A stretch of DNA of 60,064 bases from Candidatus Absconditabacterales bacterium. Its GTDB lineage: Bacteria; Patescibacteriota; Gracilibacteria; Absconditabacterales; Absconditicoccaceae. Below are positions 40,517 to 50,963 of the stretch, piece after piece; within the stretch, counting starts at the first letter, position 1, and every line of letters starts with the position of its first letter. The stretch spans positions 1-60,064 of the forward strand of contig CALGNI010000051.1 in assembly GCA_937958645.1 (NCBI GenBank). The letters run 5' to 3'. The position numbers and the translations under genes are program-made. The notes beneath the pieces were generated by a model. That model ran no database searches. It was given only the letters and a program-made list of their open reading frames with translations, and was not told the origin of the DNA.

Positions 40517-41386
40517 CTATATTTTTTCGAATATTCTGAGTTTGGCGCTTCTTGATGCTTTATTTCTCTCCATCTCCTTTCGATTTGGTTTGATAACCTT
40601 TTTGTTATATAGTATTCACTGCTTATTATCAACTAGTTCTTTGAATCTAACCTTGACGAGTCTATCTTCTGAGCTGTGGTATGTTATTACACAACATCTC
40701 CCTCAAGGCAAGAGGAAATCATCGAATCTCTCCAAAAACTTCTCCAAATCGACAAGTTCATCATTGATAAAAATTCTTCGAGCTTGAAACAAAATAGCCA
40801 ACACTTTCGCATTTATTTCGTTCTTTCTCGCTCGTGCTTTCACGTCTCCCGTGGTCTTGAAGGGGTTCTTCCTTTTTTGCTTGATCAATTCACGAGAAAT
40901 CCACTCACGATAGGTCTGTCAAAAATCTGTATAACGCTCAAATAAGTTGTCTAATTCCTCAAAATGTGTCTTTTTGAGCCACTCACTCACGGGGATTCAT
41001 GAGCTGGTGTCAAAACGCATGTCTAAATCTCCGTCAAGTTTAATACTAAAGCCACGTTCAGCTACCTTGAAATGATCCATATTTACCCCAAGATCTAAGA
41101 GCATGCAATCAAATGCATCGATTCATGATTCTTTTTTGATTTTATCAAATTCAATATAACTTCATTGCACCAACGAAATTCTCTCCAGTTCGTCTCATAG
41201 AAAGTGCTTTGCTTTGGTGATCATATGCTCATCTTTATCAATTCACACGAGCTTGATAGTAGGAAAGTGAGCCAATAAAGCTTGTGTATGACCTGCATGA
41301 CCCAGGGTACCATCAAGATACGTAGAACCATCCTCGGGAAATACTTCAATTATTTCGTCTAATAATACCGGTACATGTCTAAGCAT
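40517..41386 (-). CDS. 16S rRNA C1402 N4-methyltransferase RsmH
   Basis: 289 aa. HVPVLLDEII start, LDGTLGHAGHTQALL SAM loop, MLLDLGVN, and the C-terminal VITYHSSEDRLVK, all in family order. It methylates C1402 in the ribosomal P site. Eight of 16 glycines are UGA. TAG stop. mraZ, which often precedes it, is absent. Confidence 0.95.
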
Positions 41387-41548
41387 AATACAAAAATGAC
41401 AAAAAGAAAAAATAAGCTATCACTAGGGGAATATTGCCTTATTTAGACAATTGATTATAAGGTAAGAAGTTGATCGATTATTGCAAAGCAAATGCACTCT
41501 TGCGATCATCTGTGTTATTTATCATTTTTTATCCTTTTTATAGTAAAT

Positions 41549-42244
41549 ATGAAACGCATCTGAACTGACCGATGAGCAATTGCTCTTTCAATTCTTGCTT
41601 TGGCACTTCTTCGATTCCTTTATGGAAGATATTGATGAACTGTTAATGTTGACACAAATAAAGCTGCTGTAGCTCCTGCAATAGTAGATGCTGTGGTTGA
41701 CGCAGATGAATGAGACACTGATGATGACTGAGATGCTAACGTTGATGCTGATGCTGATGCAAATATACCATGGTACACTTACCTCCAAGAAAATGATTAT
41801 ACTGACACCAAAGCACTTACTGATTTTGGTAGTGATGACATCATCACTAGAGCAACATCTACACCATTTCTTGCAAGATACTGAGTTGTTGCTGATCTAG
41901 AAGAAAAATCTACTGAAACAGAATGCTCTTTCCCTGATATAGTAAACAAATCTGAACCACTTCAGGCAACCATTGCTACTGCCTGTGGATTTGATCTTCT
42001 TAGATGATCAAATGGTAACTTTATACCAGACAGAGTGATGACAAAGGATGAACTTCTTACGGTATTGGTAAGAACTAAAACTGGATTCCTCGCAGAAGAC
42101 GCTACTCCATGGTACAAAAATTACTTCAATTGGGCTATTACAAATGGATTGGTAACTGAATGAACTTCAATCGAAGATTTCTCAGGAAACGTAACAAAAG
42201 CTGACTTGTGACAATGGTTATATAGACTATCATTACTCGACTAA
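41549..42244 (+). CDS. SLH domain exported protein
   Basis: 231 aa: signal/anchor (AIALSILALALLRFLYG), an Asp/Ala-rich linker (VDADEGDTDDDGDANVDADA), then one to two S-layer-homology repeats (CSFPDIVN...ACGFDLLRGSNGNFIPDR; PWYKNYFNWAITNGLV). SLH repeats hold proteins to the wall surface. About ten UGA glycines; TAA stop. Confidence 0.8.
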
Positions 42245-42286
42245 GAAACGTCATTATTATTTTATTTTACTTATATCTAACAACAA

Positions 42287-42964
42287 ATGGTTATAATAGC
42301 AATTATACTTCTCTTGATTTGACTACTCGTGTGATGGTATCTATGAAGATCATACTACAATAAGAGCCTCGGGAGAATCTTATCACTTATTCTTTTGATT
42401 ATTGTTGCATTTGCAGCTGCACGATTTGCACTCAAGTATGCACAAGATGGTTTATGGGAATCAAGACCTAGTTCTGCATTGTGGACAGGATTTATCTTCT
42501 CATCAATTATTGCTCTAGTTAGTTTATTGAATTGAGGAAGTGGTTGTGGCGATGCTTCATGTGGATGCGCAAGATGATGAGCATGCACTAGATGAAACAC
42601 TCATGGTTCATCTAAAGGAACATCTCATGCAGCAGCGGCAACTAGTTCTGCAGCAGGAGTTGCGACTCACTCTAGCAAATCACACACCAAAACTACATTT
42701 ACTGGAAAACCAGATGATCTAAAAAAGGTTGAAGGAATCGGTCCAGTTATCGAAAAACATTTGAATGAAAATGGTCTTCATACCTTCGAACAACTAGCTG
42801 ACGCTGATCCAGTTCACATTAGAAGCATCTTGGATCTAGAAGGTGATAGATTCCAAAATCATCATCCTGATACACGACCAGCTCAAGCTGCTATGGCTAG
42901 AGACGGAAATCGAGATAAACTTAAAAAATGGCAAGATGAATTGGATGGAGGGAGAGTTAAATAG
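42287..42964 (+). CDS. Membrane protein with helix-hairpin-helix tail
   Basis: 225 aa: two TM helices at the start (residues about 2-16 and 32-45, third at 66-84), a Cys/Gly loop (GCGDASCGCARGGACTRG), an Ala/Ser/Thr linker, then an HhH domain (KKVEGIGPVIEKHLNENG) ending WQDELDGGR, a pattern seen in many predicted ribosomal/NADH-type fusion proteins. The HhH may bind nucleic acid. Nine UGA glycines; TAG stop. Confidence 0.65.
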
Positions 42965-42974
42965 AGGTTAGAAT

Positions 42975-43050
42975 TAATTACTTGCCTATGAACTAGGACC
43001 AAAGGGACTTAGGGAATAGTTGCAAGTAATATATGCCTATGGCAAAGAGG
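42975..43050. repeat. Repeat family B copy
   Basis: TTACTTGCCTATGAACTAGGACCAAAGGGACTTAGGG... to ATATGCCTATGGCAAAGAGG, with complementary ends. Confidence 0.75.
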
Positions 43051-43061
43051 TTAGAGTTAAA

Positions 43062-43093
43062 AAAAACCTGGAGCGGAATGCTTCAGGTTTTTT
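43062..43093. terminator. Bidirectional terminator
   Basis: AAACCTGgAG / CTtCAGGTTT stem with T-runs on both strands; it separates the HhH gene (+) from gatB (-). Confidence 0.8.
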
Positions 43094-43115
43094 TCTTGAA
43101 GTAATTAGAAGCGAT

Positions 43116-43168
43116 TCGTCATCCTGATTGAATCTGTAGCGAAGCGAAAGATGACTTCAGAATGACGA
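43116..43168. repeat. Repeat family A, short copy
   Basis: 53 bp from GTCATCCTGATTGAATC to CTTCAGAATGAC, with internal GCGAAGCGAAAG. Confidence 0.75.
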
Positions 43169-43185
43169 GCTAATATACCAACATA

Positions 43186-44619
43186 CTAACCTATTATTTT
43201 ACGTATCAACCCATTCACCATCCCTGGGTCTGCAGCTCATCAACTGAGTTTCATTACTTGACCTACGACGAATCACATTGGTTTCATATTTCCTGACTTG
43301 AGATCTTCAAGGAGATCTGGTTTTTCTTTGAAAATTTGATCAAGTCGATTTTTCACTTGATCCTCATCTACAGGTTTGAGTCATTTTTCTTCAATCACCT
43401 GCTCTGGGTTAGTTCCGTGAGCAATCATCTCGCTCATAACAATTTTGGCCTGAGCGTTAGCCAGTTTCCCGTCCTTAATCAGGAGAAGAAAATCTAAGAA
43501 CTGTTTTTGAGTAAAGGCCAATGCATCAAATCAGACTTGTTGTTCATTGAGTCGTCTTTGAATGGGTCATACTAATCGCTTCGCTACTTCAGCAGGAGGA
43601 TTTCATTGCGCTACCCCATATTCAAATGCTTGATTGACGTCAACGTCATTGATCAATGCATTGATATATTCTTTATTGAATTTGTATGCATCTTTATAAG
43701 TCTTGATACGCTCATATGGACCTGGTTTCATGGTTTGACTAATTTTTGACAACTGTTGTTCAGATATTGAGACCAAAGGCATATCTGGCTCTGGGAAATA
43801 TCTATAGTCCATAGCATCCTCTTTTGATCTCATCACAAAAGAACTTCCGGCCACATCATCCCATCATCTGGTTTGTTGATCTATCACACCACCATTATTC
43901 AAAATCTCAGTTTGCCTCTCTACTTCATATTCGATTGCTCTAGAGATCGCAGAAAATGAGCTCATATTCTTGGTCTCTGTCCTATTTCATAAGATTTCAG
44001 ATCACTGTGGTTTCAATGAAATATTTACATCCACACGCATCTGCCCTTTATCCATATCTCCGTCTCCTACATCTTGAAATCTTGCCACTCTTTGCAGATG
44101 CTTCAAAAATCAAATCACTTCTTGCGTAGTGCTAAATTCTGGATGAGTTACGATCTCCACCAGCGGTGTTCAAGCACGATTATAATCTAAAGTCACTGCT
44201 CCTGCACTATGAATACTCTTTCCTGTATCAGTCTCGATATGTGCGTCAACAATTCATACGGTACGCTCTTCAGAAAATTCTTTATCTATGAAAAAAGTCA
44301 CCGAACCATCAATATTGGTAGGTTTGGAAAACTGGGTAATCTGATATCCCATCGGGAGATCAGGGTAAAAGTACGACTTGCGATCAAATTGTGAAATCAA
44401 CTGCACCGTACAATTCAATGCTAATCATAATTGTATCGCCTTCTCCAATGGCTCTTGATTCAATACAGGAAGTGCTCAGGGTTGTCCCATACAGGTCGGA
44501 CACACATGGGTATTTGGCGTCAAATCATCAAACTCCTGCTCATTTTTACAACGACAAAAGAGTTTGTTGGGAGAGTTTAGTTTGATATGGATTTCTAGTC
44601 AGATGACGGTATCGAACAT
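43186..44619 (-). CDS. Aspartyl/glutamyl-tRNA amidotransferase subunit B
   Basis: 477 aa of the GatCAB complex that turns Glu-tRNA-Gln into Gln-tRNA-Gln. FDTVIGLEIHIKL start, zinc Cys pairs (CRCKN and CPTCMG), DYNRAGTPLVEIV, and [12 protein letters not shown] are all present, with the C-terminal GatB/YqeY tail. About 14 UGA glycines. The last three residues (IIG) precede a TAG; the core ends NGLIRK. GatA and GatC are not in the window. Confidence 0.95.
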
Positions 44620-44622
44620 GGG

Positions 44623-44660
44623 AATAATTGATAGTGGATAATTGAAAATGGAGAATTGGT
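44623..44660. repeat. Repeat family D copy
   Basis: AATTGATAGTGGATAATTGAAAATGGAGAATTG, matching the 26 kb, 28.5 kb, 45.3 kb and 50.5 kb copies. Confidence 0.7.
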
Positions 44661-44699
44661 GTATTAGCGTTTTAGCAAAGGATTTTTTCAACAGTAGCA

Positions 44700-45269
44700 C
44701 TATTTTTCAATTTCTTGTTTAAATCGCTCATTAAACTTTCTCACAGCCTTTACTCTATGGTGTGTGTCTTTCCAAAAATCATCATCTAGCATGCTTGCTA
44801 CTGAAGTTTTTCACTCAGGACGAAAGAAACTCAAATAAGGGAGCTTACTATTGAATGGAGCGTTTGGATGAGAGAAATCAGCTATTCATGTACTCTCTCA
44901 AACAAATGAGATCGGTTGATCTAGAGATGCATCTATATAACTTACTACGGATTTGAAGGATATTTTCTTATTTTCAATTGCATCAAACAAAGCATTCATT
45001 CAACTAACTCATAGTCATTCAAATGCTTGTTTTGCTAGTGGTCATGGAAATTGATTGTATCAATCAAAGTACACTCAAGTATCCTCTACCATTAATGGTT
45101 TTTGCAATATCGCAAATGCCTTCTTCGCTTTATCTTGAGAAACATCAATCACGCTCAAAGACTGTATCTCAGGCACATCAAGATCTACCTGCTTCAGTTC
45201 TATTCAAGAGTGAATAACGCTCAAGATTTTTTCAAATTTTTTAGTATTTCCAGTGACGATGTGAAGCAT
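44700..45269 (-). CDS. Non-canonical purine NTP pyrophosphatase (RdgB/HAM1 family)
   Basis: 189 aa, removes dITP/XTP from the nucleotide pool. TGNTKKFE start, then LMVEDTGVYFDGYNQFPGPL, where three of the glycines are UGA. The later family region (SFVGESTGIADF, then HHRVKAVRKF) is present. Start MLHIVTGNT at 45269; TAG stop. Confidence 0.88.
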
Positions 45270-45357
45270 GGTAATAATTGATAATTGAAAATTGATAATG
45301 GAGAATTGAGTAGATCGTTTTGCACGTAATTTTCAATCTTCAATTCTCAATTTTCAA
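45270..45357. repeat. Repeat family D, facing copies
   Basis: AATTGATAATTGAAAATTGATAATGGAGAATTG near 45275 faces CAATTCTCAATTTTCAATT near 45340, so the gap can fold as one hairpin. Confidence 0.75.
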
Positions 45358-46410
45358 TTAAACTAGTTCTATCCTCAATCCCGTCAACTGACTTGCCAAT
45401 TTGATATTGATTGCTCCCTTACCAATTGCTAAGGCTTTTTGGTCTTCTGGTAGTTTTACGGTTGCTTTACCATGTTCTATATCCACGTGGCTAATTTTGG
45501 CTGGTTTGAGAGAGTCGATAACCAATTGAATAAGTGCTTTATCTTCATCATCAGATGATTTTTCGATGATATCAATTTTTTCTCCGTTCAATAAAGAAAG
45601 GATCGTATTGATTCTATCTCCACGGTGTCCAACAAATACTCCTACTGGATCGATTTTTTCATCATCAGTACTTACGATCATCTTTGTTCTTTTTCCTGTG
45701 ATTCTTACGATCTTATCGATCGTCACCATTCCCTCTTCGTATTCTGGCACGATTCTTTTCAACAATGCGTCGATAAATTCTGATCCTGATTGAGTGATAT
45801 CTAGATTGATACCTCCACTCCCCTTCGAGATTTGTTTGAGATACACGATAATTTCTTCACCACCATGATAGACTCTATTTGGTACCTGTCCTTGAGGAGG
45901 AAGCACAACAGTAGCTCCATCTACATCAAGCACGACACTTTCTGCGATCACTCTCAGTACTTTCGCCTTCAATAGTTCTCCTTGCTTATCTTGAAACTTC
46001 TCAAAGAAACGTTCTCTTTCGATATTTTTAAGATTTTGCTTGATGGTTTGTGCAGCAGCTTGCACACCAATTCTGGTGAACTCTAGTGGATCTGGTGTGA
46101 TTTCTACCGTCAAGGTATCACCAATTATAGCATCATCTTTGATTTCCTTAGCTTGATCCAAAGTCTTTTGGCGATCATCTTCTTTATCTTCGATTTCTTC
46201 AACCACATCCCAAAGTCTATAGATCTTGATCTCTCCGCTTCCTCAAACCGTCACCGCTACTTGCGCTTTTCTTTCATTTGGAAGGTAATCTTTCTTATAC
46301 GCAGTCTTGATACCCATTTTCATGATATCCAAAACTTGTACAGGATCGTACTTATACTCTCAGATCAGTTGTTCAATAGCTTCTTTAATCTGTGCTCAAT
46401 TTAATTTCAT
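45358..46410 (-). CDS. Transcription termination/antitermination factor NusA
   Basis: 350 aa: N-terminal RNAP-binding domain (NGAQIKEAIEQLIGEYKYD...), S1 domain (KAKVLRVIAESVVLDVDGA), KH1 (KRTKMIV...DPVGVFVGHRGDRI) and KH2 (LAIGKGAINIKLASQLTG). No C-terminal acidic repeats. UGA appears only in the N-terminal quarter (three codons) and not in the other 20 or so glycines. TAA stop. Confidence 0.95.
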
Positions 46411-46446
46411 AGGAATATATAAAAGGTAAAATAATGTCTATATAAT

Positions 46447-46476
46447 AAAAGCCCCCCGAATCCTCGGAGAGCTTTT
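46447..46476 (-). terminator. Terminator upstream of nusA
   Basis: AAAAGC...CCGA / TCGG...GCTTTT imperfect stem with T-rich tails in both directions. It lies between nusA and the next minus-strand gene. Confidence 0.6.
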
Positions 46477-46545
46477 GTTTTGTATGATGTTACTATACTC
46501 GCGCGGGAGAAAATTGCAAGGGATTCTCAGACTTTTCAGGCTTTT

Positions 46546-46580
46546 AAAAAAGACTCCCCTGAAAACAGAGAAGTCTTTCA
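46546..46580 (-). terminator. Terminator of the beta-rich exported protein gene
   Basis: AAAGACTTCTCTG / CAGGGGAGTCTTT stem with G-T pairs, then five Ts on the minus strand. Confidence 0.75.
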
Positions 46581-46597
46581 TTACGTCAAATCATAAC

Positions 46598-47221
46598 TTA
46601 TTCGAGACTAATTCCAGCTATAAACTGAAACATCATCATCTCAAATGAGAAATCTTGTTCTTGTAGGTTGCTTAGGTCAAAGCTATCATCAATCTTCGTA
46701 ACCCTAAAAGCGATATCTGCTATTCTCTCACCAGCGATAAGTGAACAACCAAGTCCTACACTCAATCCAACATATCCGTACTTAACATCATCGGGCAATT
46801 CATTTCCGAACCGATCAGGGACAATAGTCAAAAGACCCATCACTCCTTTAGCATTTACATACCAACATTGTTTGTGATGAACCCATGAAAACTCTGGACC
46901 TACTCCGACCTCTATACGAGACATACGCGATATCTCATCAAAGGGTATCCCATAGCCTCTTCCTCCCAGAATCTCACTATGAAAAGCCATATTCCCAACT
47001 CTTTTAGACCTATATTGAAGTCCAAATTGAATTTCATCACCGTCATTAGCTGAAGGGGAAGACGCACTCGTATTCTTGAAAGAATATGTTGCATATCCCG
47101 CCTTGAGTGAAAGTGATTCTTCACTAAGTCGAGAATGATAATCATCAGAACCTACTTGCCCTGCTGCAAACTGACTAGAAAAAAGAAGTGGTAAAATTAA
47201 TACATAGTAAAGTCTATTCAT
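46598..47221 (-). CDS. Exported beta-barrel-like protein
   Basis: 207 aa with a signal peptide (YYVLILPLLFSSQFAAGQV) and alternating hydrophobic strands ending in an aromatic-hydrophobic strand (FQFIAGISLE), as in outer-membrane barrels of Bacteroidota. All 21 glycines are GGN. Gracilibacteria are not expected to have a classical outer membrane, so function and origin are open. TAA stop; ATG at 47221. Confidence 0.5.
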   Translation of the reverse strand: MNRLYYVLILPLLFSSQFAAGQVGSDDYHSRLSEESLSLKAGYATYSFKNTSASSPSANDGDEIQFGLQYRSKRVGNMAFHSEILGGRGYGIPFDEISRMSRIEVGVGPEFSWVHHKQCWYVNAKGVMGLLTIVPDRFGNELPDDVKYGYVGLSVGLGCSLIAGERIADIAFRVTKIDDSFDLSNLQEQDFSFEMMMFQFIAGISLE

Positions 47222-47443
47222 AATTTTAATTTTTTTGTTATGAGATTTTGTTTATTTCTACATTGATATCCATTGGTGACTGAGAGTCAATATTATTTCT
47301 TGACAACATAGAAACATCAATGACATAATTACCCCATAAGAAAAAGCTTGCATGCCTCATCATCATTCATAAGATGACCTTCACTGAATCTTGTCGGTGA
47401 AAACGTACTGATCATTAAATCATCAATCATAAAATAAAAAGAC

Positions 47444-47869
47444 ATGAAAAACTTACCAAGTATTCAAACAATGCTAACAAACCTCTATCTAGAAGGAGCA
47501 TTAAAAACCAATAATAACAAGAGTATCAGCATTGATAATAGGAGCTCGTTTACCTTTGATATTCCCCGAAAAATCAATCTAGATCAGAATTTACCTTTAG
47601 ATTCATCACTACAAGGATTATTGGTAATTACTGAAGATAATGATGTAATAAAGATTGAGCCCTTAGCTGAAAACACTGAAAGACCATTTTTCAGCATCAG
47701 AAATAGCATCTATCACAATATAGAAAACAAAACAATAAAAAAACTACCAGAAATAGTAGTAATCGTGAAACAAATAAAACCTAATATCAAATTATTATTT
47801 GATATCCTTGGTTTGAGCGAAGAAGATAAAGAAGAATTTGACCTGTGTTTACACATTCCATTTGGTTAA
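47444..47869 (+). CDS. Hypothetical protein
   Basis: 141 aa, soluble, not recognised; Asn/Ile/Lys-rich with no UGA. A TTGACA near 47298 may belong to its promoter. TAA stop followed by a terminator hairpin shared with the convergent gene. Confidence 0.55.
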   Translation: MKNLPSIQTMLTNLYLEGALKTNNNKSISIDNRSSFTFDIPRKINLDQNLPLDSSLQGLLVITEDNDVIKIEPLAENTERPFFSIRNSIYHNIENKTIKKLPEIVVIVKQIKPNIKLLFDILGLSEEDKEEFDLCLHIPFG

Positions 47870-47901
47870 AGAATCTATGAAAGATATATTTTTTCAAACT
47901 A

Positions 47902-47936
47902 AAAGACGTGGGAGCATTACTCCTTCGTCTTTTTTA
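47902..47936 (+). terminator. Terminator hairpin shared by convergent genes
   Basis: AAAGACGtggGAG / CTCcttCGTCTTT stem followed by TTTTTATTTG. It overlaps the stop codon of the minus-strand gene. Confidence 0.7.
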
Positions 47937-48801
47937 TTTGTTCCATCATTTCTTTTAACAAATCTGCATGACAGGTCGTAAAATTTCTAGCCTGGCCTGG
48001 AAGATAAGAAGAATCCTCTTCTAGTTCAATATTAGCATCACATGCATCATCAATACTTGATCTAAACGTCTTCCCTTCATAGTATTTCATTCATACAAGG
48101 ATCTCATGAGCAAGCATGAGAACATTGGTTGAATGATCGAATCGATAGTTGTGATCAAATTCATTATAAGTAATTACCAGTCATTGCTCATCATCAGGAA
48201 TTCTTGTTTCTATAATCTCATTTTTTAGCATAGATGCCCCATCACGAAACCAGATATGATGGTAATCTCGATGACGATAGTCAGTCTCAATATGAGAGAA
48301 AATAAAAGTATTCTGAAATTCATTGAGCAAGTGTATCGCAGCTATCATTGATTTTCTCAATTCTTTTCTGATTCACAAGTTGATACCAATTACTATTTCT
48401 CATCAAAAATCAGAATCATCCATCTTTTTTATATCATCCAAAGAACTAGTATCAAGCTTAGGTCTACCGTTAGTGGCATCTCGGAATTGTTCATAAGTCG
48501 CTGTCCAATAAACATCTCATGAGTCCATGTAGAATACAGGTTTTTTTCAGGTATTTGGATTGGATTCAGTAGGTTCTGAATACATAAAAGTTCATTCTCA
48601 TATAGAACTTAATTCATCACGATCTGACCATCTTTCTTTAAATAATCATCTAGAAATTCCTTTACCATCTTCGAAGAAATATACTACCTCCTTTCATCGT
48701 TCACTAATGGGTCACTCGTGCTCTACCTGTAGATCTGAATATCTAAAGTCATTAGTAGTAAATCGTGTACTCGCTATCGTAAAAAAGAGAGAAAAAAACA
48801 T
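47917..48801 (-). CDS. Exported hypothetical protein
   Basis: 294 aa with a hydrophobic start (MFFSLFFTIAST) and a large outer domain rich in Asp, His and aromatic residues (IETDYRHRDYHHIWFRDG; HEILVGMKYYEGK). Not recognised. About fifteen UGA glycines, unlike its exported neighbours, so it is probably long resident. TAA stop. Confidence 0.6.
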
Positions 48802-48819
48802 CAATGAAAATAAATAGTA

Positions 48820-48853
48820 TAAAAAATGAGACCTATAACATACTATAGGTCTC
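48820..48853 (-). terminator. Terminator between two minus-strand exported genes
   Basis: Perfect GAGACCTATA / TATAGGTCTC stem, 6-base loop, then ATTTTTTAT on the minus strand; it ends the 48873-49811 transcript. Confidence 0.9.
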
Positions 48854-48872
48854 AGATAAAGGAATTCAAGCT

Positions 48873-49811
48873 TCAATATAGCTCATAATAGGCCTCTTCA
48901 TCACAATAAGTGAAATTATGATTTTGAGAAGAATTATTTACAGCTCTCATAATTGAATCATCATTATTTCCAACTCCACTACACACAGAAGGCAACCCCG
49001 TAATCAAAGCTTCTTGTCCTGAATCTACATGAAGAAATCCTATTGCATGCCCTATTTCATGCATCATAATTTGCTTACGCTGATTTGCATTCCACGTTCC
49101 ATAAAAAGGATGACTAGTGTTTATTGCAATCCATCTAGACGGATACCCATTAGCAAATTTTAGTAATTGAGTTTTTGCAACAGCAAGATCTGGCAAGCTT
49201 GAATACGCAGTAAAATCTATTGGTAATATCCAAACAAGATTATTAATCTGAGGATAAAATCCAGAATAATGTCTTCTTGAAAAGTTTAAATTTCCATTTA
49301 GATTGTTCCATTTGGAAGTAGCAGTATTCGTTGCTGCAAACCAGTCAGAATTTAGCTTTAAAGAACCATTTGCAACGGTAGCTACTCTCACTGAGCTAGT
49401 TTTAGTTATCAAAGACCATTGCCTATAATAGTTCTTCATATTTCCATCAGATCTCAATAATTCTAAGATTTGATCAACTGGGACTCCCAAGTCCCCATCA
49501 TAAGTAATTCCCCATGGCTGAATATCCATTTTTTTCTTAGCATACCCCTCAACCTCTATGAGATATCCAGCTACTGAATCAAGCTGTTCCTGAGAATATC
49601 TAGCCAAAGACATCTCCTCCAGAACCTCCTCCAACAACAATTCTCCTTCTTTTACAGTATTTGACGGATCGCTAATCTCCGTTAGTTCATCCTCACAATC
49701 ATGACCAATAAGTTCATGATTGTGTTCGTGAGGTGTGGTAACTTGCTTCTCGCAAGATAAGGTCAGTAATACAGGGCATAAAGCCACGAGCAACATTTTA
49801 AGTACATTCAT
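48873..49811 (-). CDS. Lipoprotein zinc metalloprotease (M57-like)
   Basis: 312 aa. Signal peptide with lipobox LLTLSC, a His-rich segment (HEHNHE), and the metzincin motif HEIGHAIGFLH (near residue 247) followed by a SIMRAVN Met-turn. The layout matches dual-action HEIGH metallopeptidases common in Bacteroidota. All 19 glycines are GGN. An upstream in-frame start (49895) would hide the signal peptide, so 49811 is preferred. TAA? The last residues are YYELY before the stop. Confidence 0.8.
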   Translation of the reverse strand: MNVLKMLLVALCPVLLTLSCEKQVTTPHEHNHELIGHDCEDELTEISDPSNTVKEGELLLEEVLEEMSLARYSQEQLDSVAGYLIEVEGYAKKKMDIQPWGITYDGDLGVPVDQILELLRSDGNMKNYYRQWSLITKTSSVRVATVANGSLKLNSDWFAATNTATSKWNNLNGNLNFSRRHYSGFYPQINNLVWILPIDFTAYSSLPDLAVAKTQLLKFANGYPSRWIAINTSHPFYGTWNANQRKQIMMHEIGHAIGFLHVDSGQEALITGLPSVCSGVGNNDDSIMRAVNNSSQNHNFTYCDEEAYYELY

Positions 49812-49982
49812 ACATGCAGTTTTGATTTGTGAATAATTAATAATCAGATAACACAACACTCCTAGCGCTGTGATAGATAATAAACATCGTTCCATAACGG
49901 TGGTTTTTTATTTAGTGATTAATTGACAAATGAGAGCCTCTTGTCTAGAATTGGGCTAACACTTTATTTCATCTGAAGCATA

Positions 49983-50480
49983 ATGAAACGATTTGAAAAA
50001 ATCAAAGAAAAAACTATGAAAATAAAGAACAACGTTAAGAAACCTAGTTTCTGAGCGCTTTCTACGAAACTTATTGTGGATAAAGTTTTTGCAAAAACAG
50101 TAAAAAACATCAACGGAATCGTTGAACTTTCTTCTTCAGAAATACTCAAAATCAAGAAAATTACCTACCAAATCACTGAAGAAGTAGATCCAATCATCGG
50201 AAAAAGGAAAGAAGAAGCAGAGTCAATTGCTCATCAAGAGACCAAAAAATGATTTACTCTCAAGCCAGAGACAGAAAAAGAAATCTCTTTTTCATTACCA
50301 GTAAAATTCGCCAATCACGGTAGTTCTAAGAGCTGATGAGATCTTCATCTCCTGAATCATATGTCAGAAAGATCAAGAAAAACTTCTATAAATTATCAAC
50401 TCATCATCGATATAGCTTATCTAAATGAAAAAAAAGAGCTTAAGAACAAGGTTCTTAAGCACTCTATACACTTTGATTAA
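49983..50480 (+). CDS. Hypothetical arrestin-fold-like protein
   Basis: 165 aa, basic. The segment FTLKPETEKEISFSLPVKF and the strand-rich end (INYQLIIDIAYL) recall Spo0M/arrestin-type sandwich domains, a weak inference. Four UGA glycines. A perfect CTTAAGAAC / GTTCTTAAG palindrome is encoded near the end (50440-50460). TAA stop. Confidence 0.5.
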
Positions 50481-50508
50481 TTGATAGTGGATAATGGATG
50501 ATTGAAAA

Positions 50509-50904
50509 TTATTCCATTCCAATCCAGGTTGATCTAGCTTTTGGAGTGAATAACTCCTCTTTTTTTCGATAGGTATACACAATATCTGATTTCCATTCTG
50601 GGGTTCAAAGCAGTGACTCAATATCTTTAAGTTGATCTGCTCATTCTAACTCCTTTCGATCATCAAGTTTTCTCAATCGAAATTGGGTAAGTGTTTCATA
50701 ATATCAATTCGTATAGGTATTGGCTCAAGATCATTTTCTCAAGAAGTTTAACTCGATGATTCCTGCTCTAATAAGACACAAAGCCTCGTGGAATGTATGG
50801 TCTTTTAGAAGATACCAACACACAATAATATGAGCATCATGTGTTCGCTCTCATTTTTTAAAGTCTTTATTTATTCGTTTTTCTACAGTTTCTTCAATAG
50901 TCAT
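50509..50904 (-). CDS. Hypothetical protein
   Basis: 131 aa, soluble, helical, charged. Not recognised. Six UGA glycines prove translation in code 25 is needed for an intact frame. TAA stop; family D repeat just after it. Confidence 0.55.
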
Positions 50905-50963
50905 CTTCTTTTTCTCTTTATATAATTGTTATAAAAGTTTTCATCCAGTTCTTGGGCTTTTGG

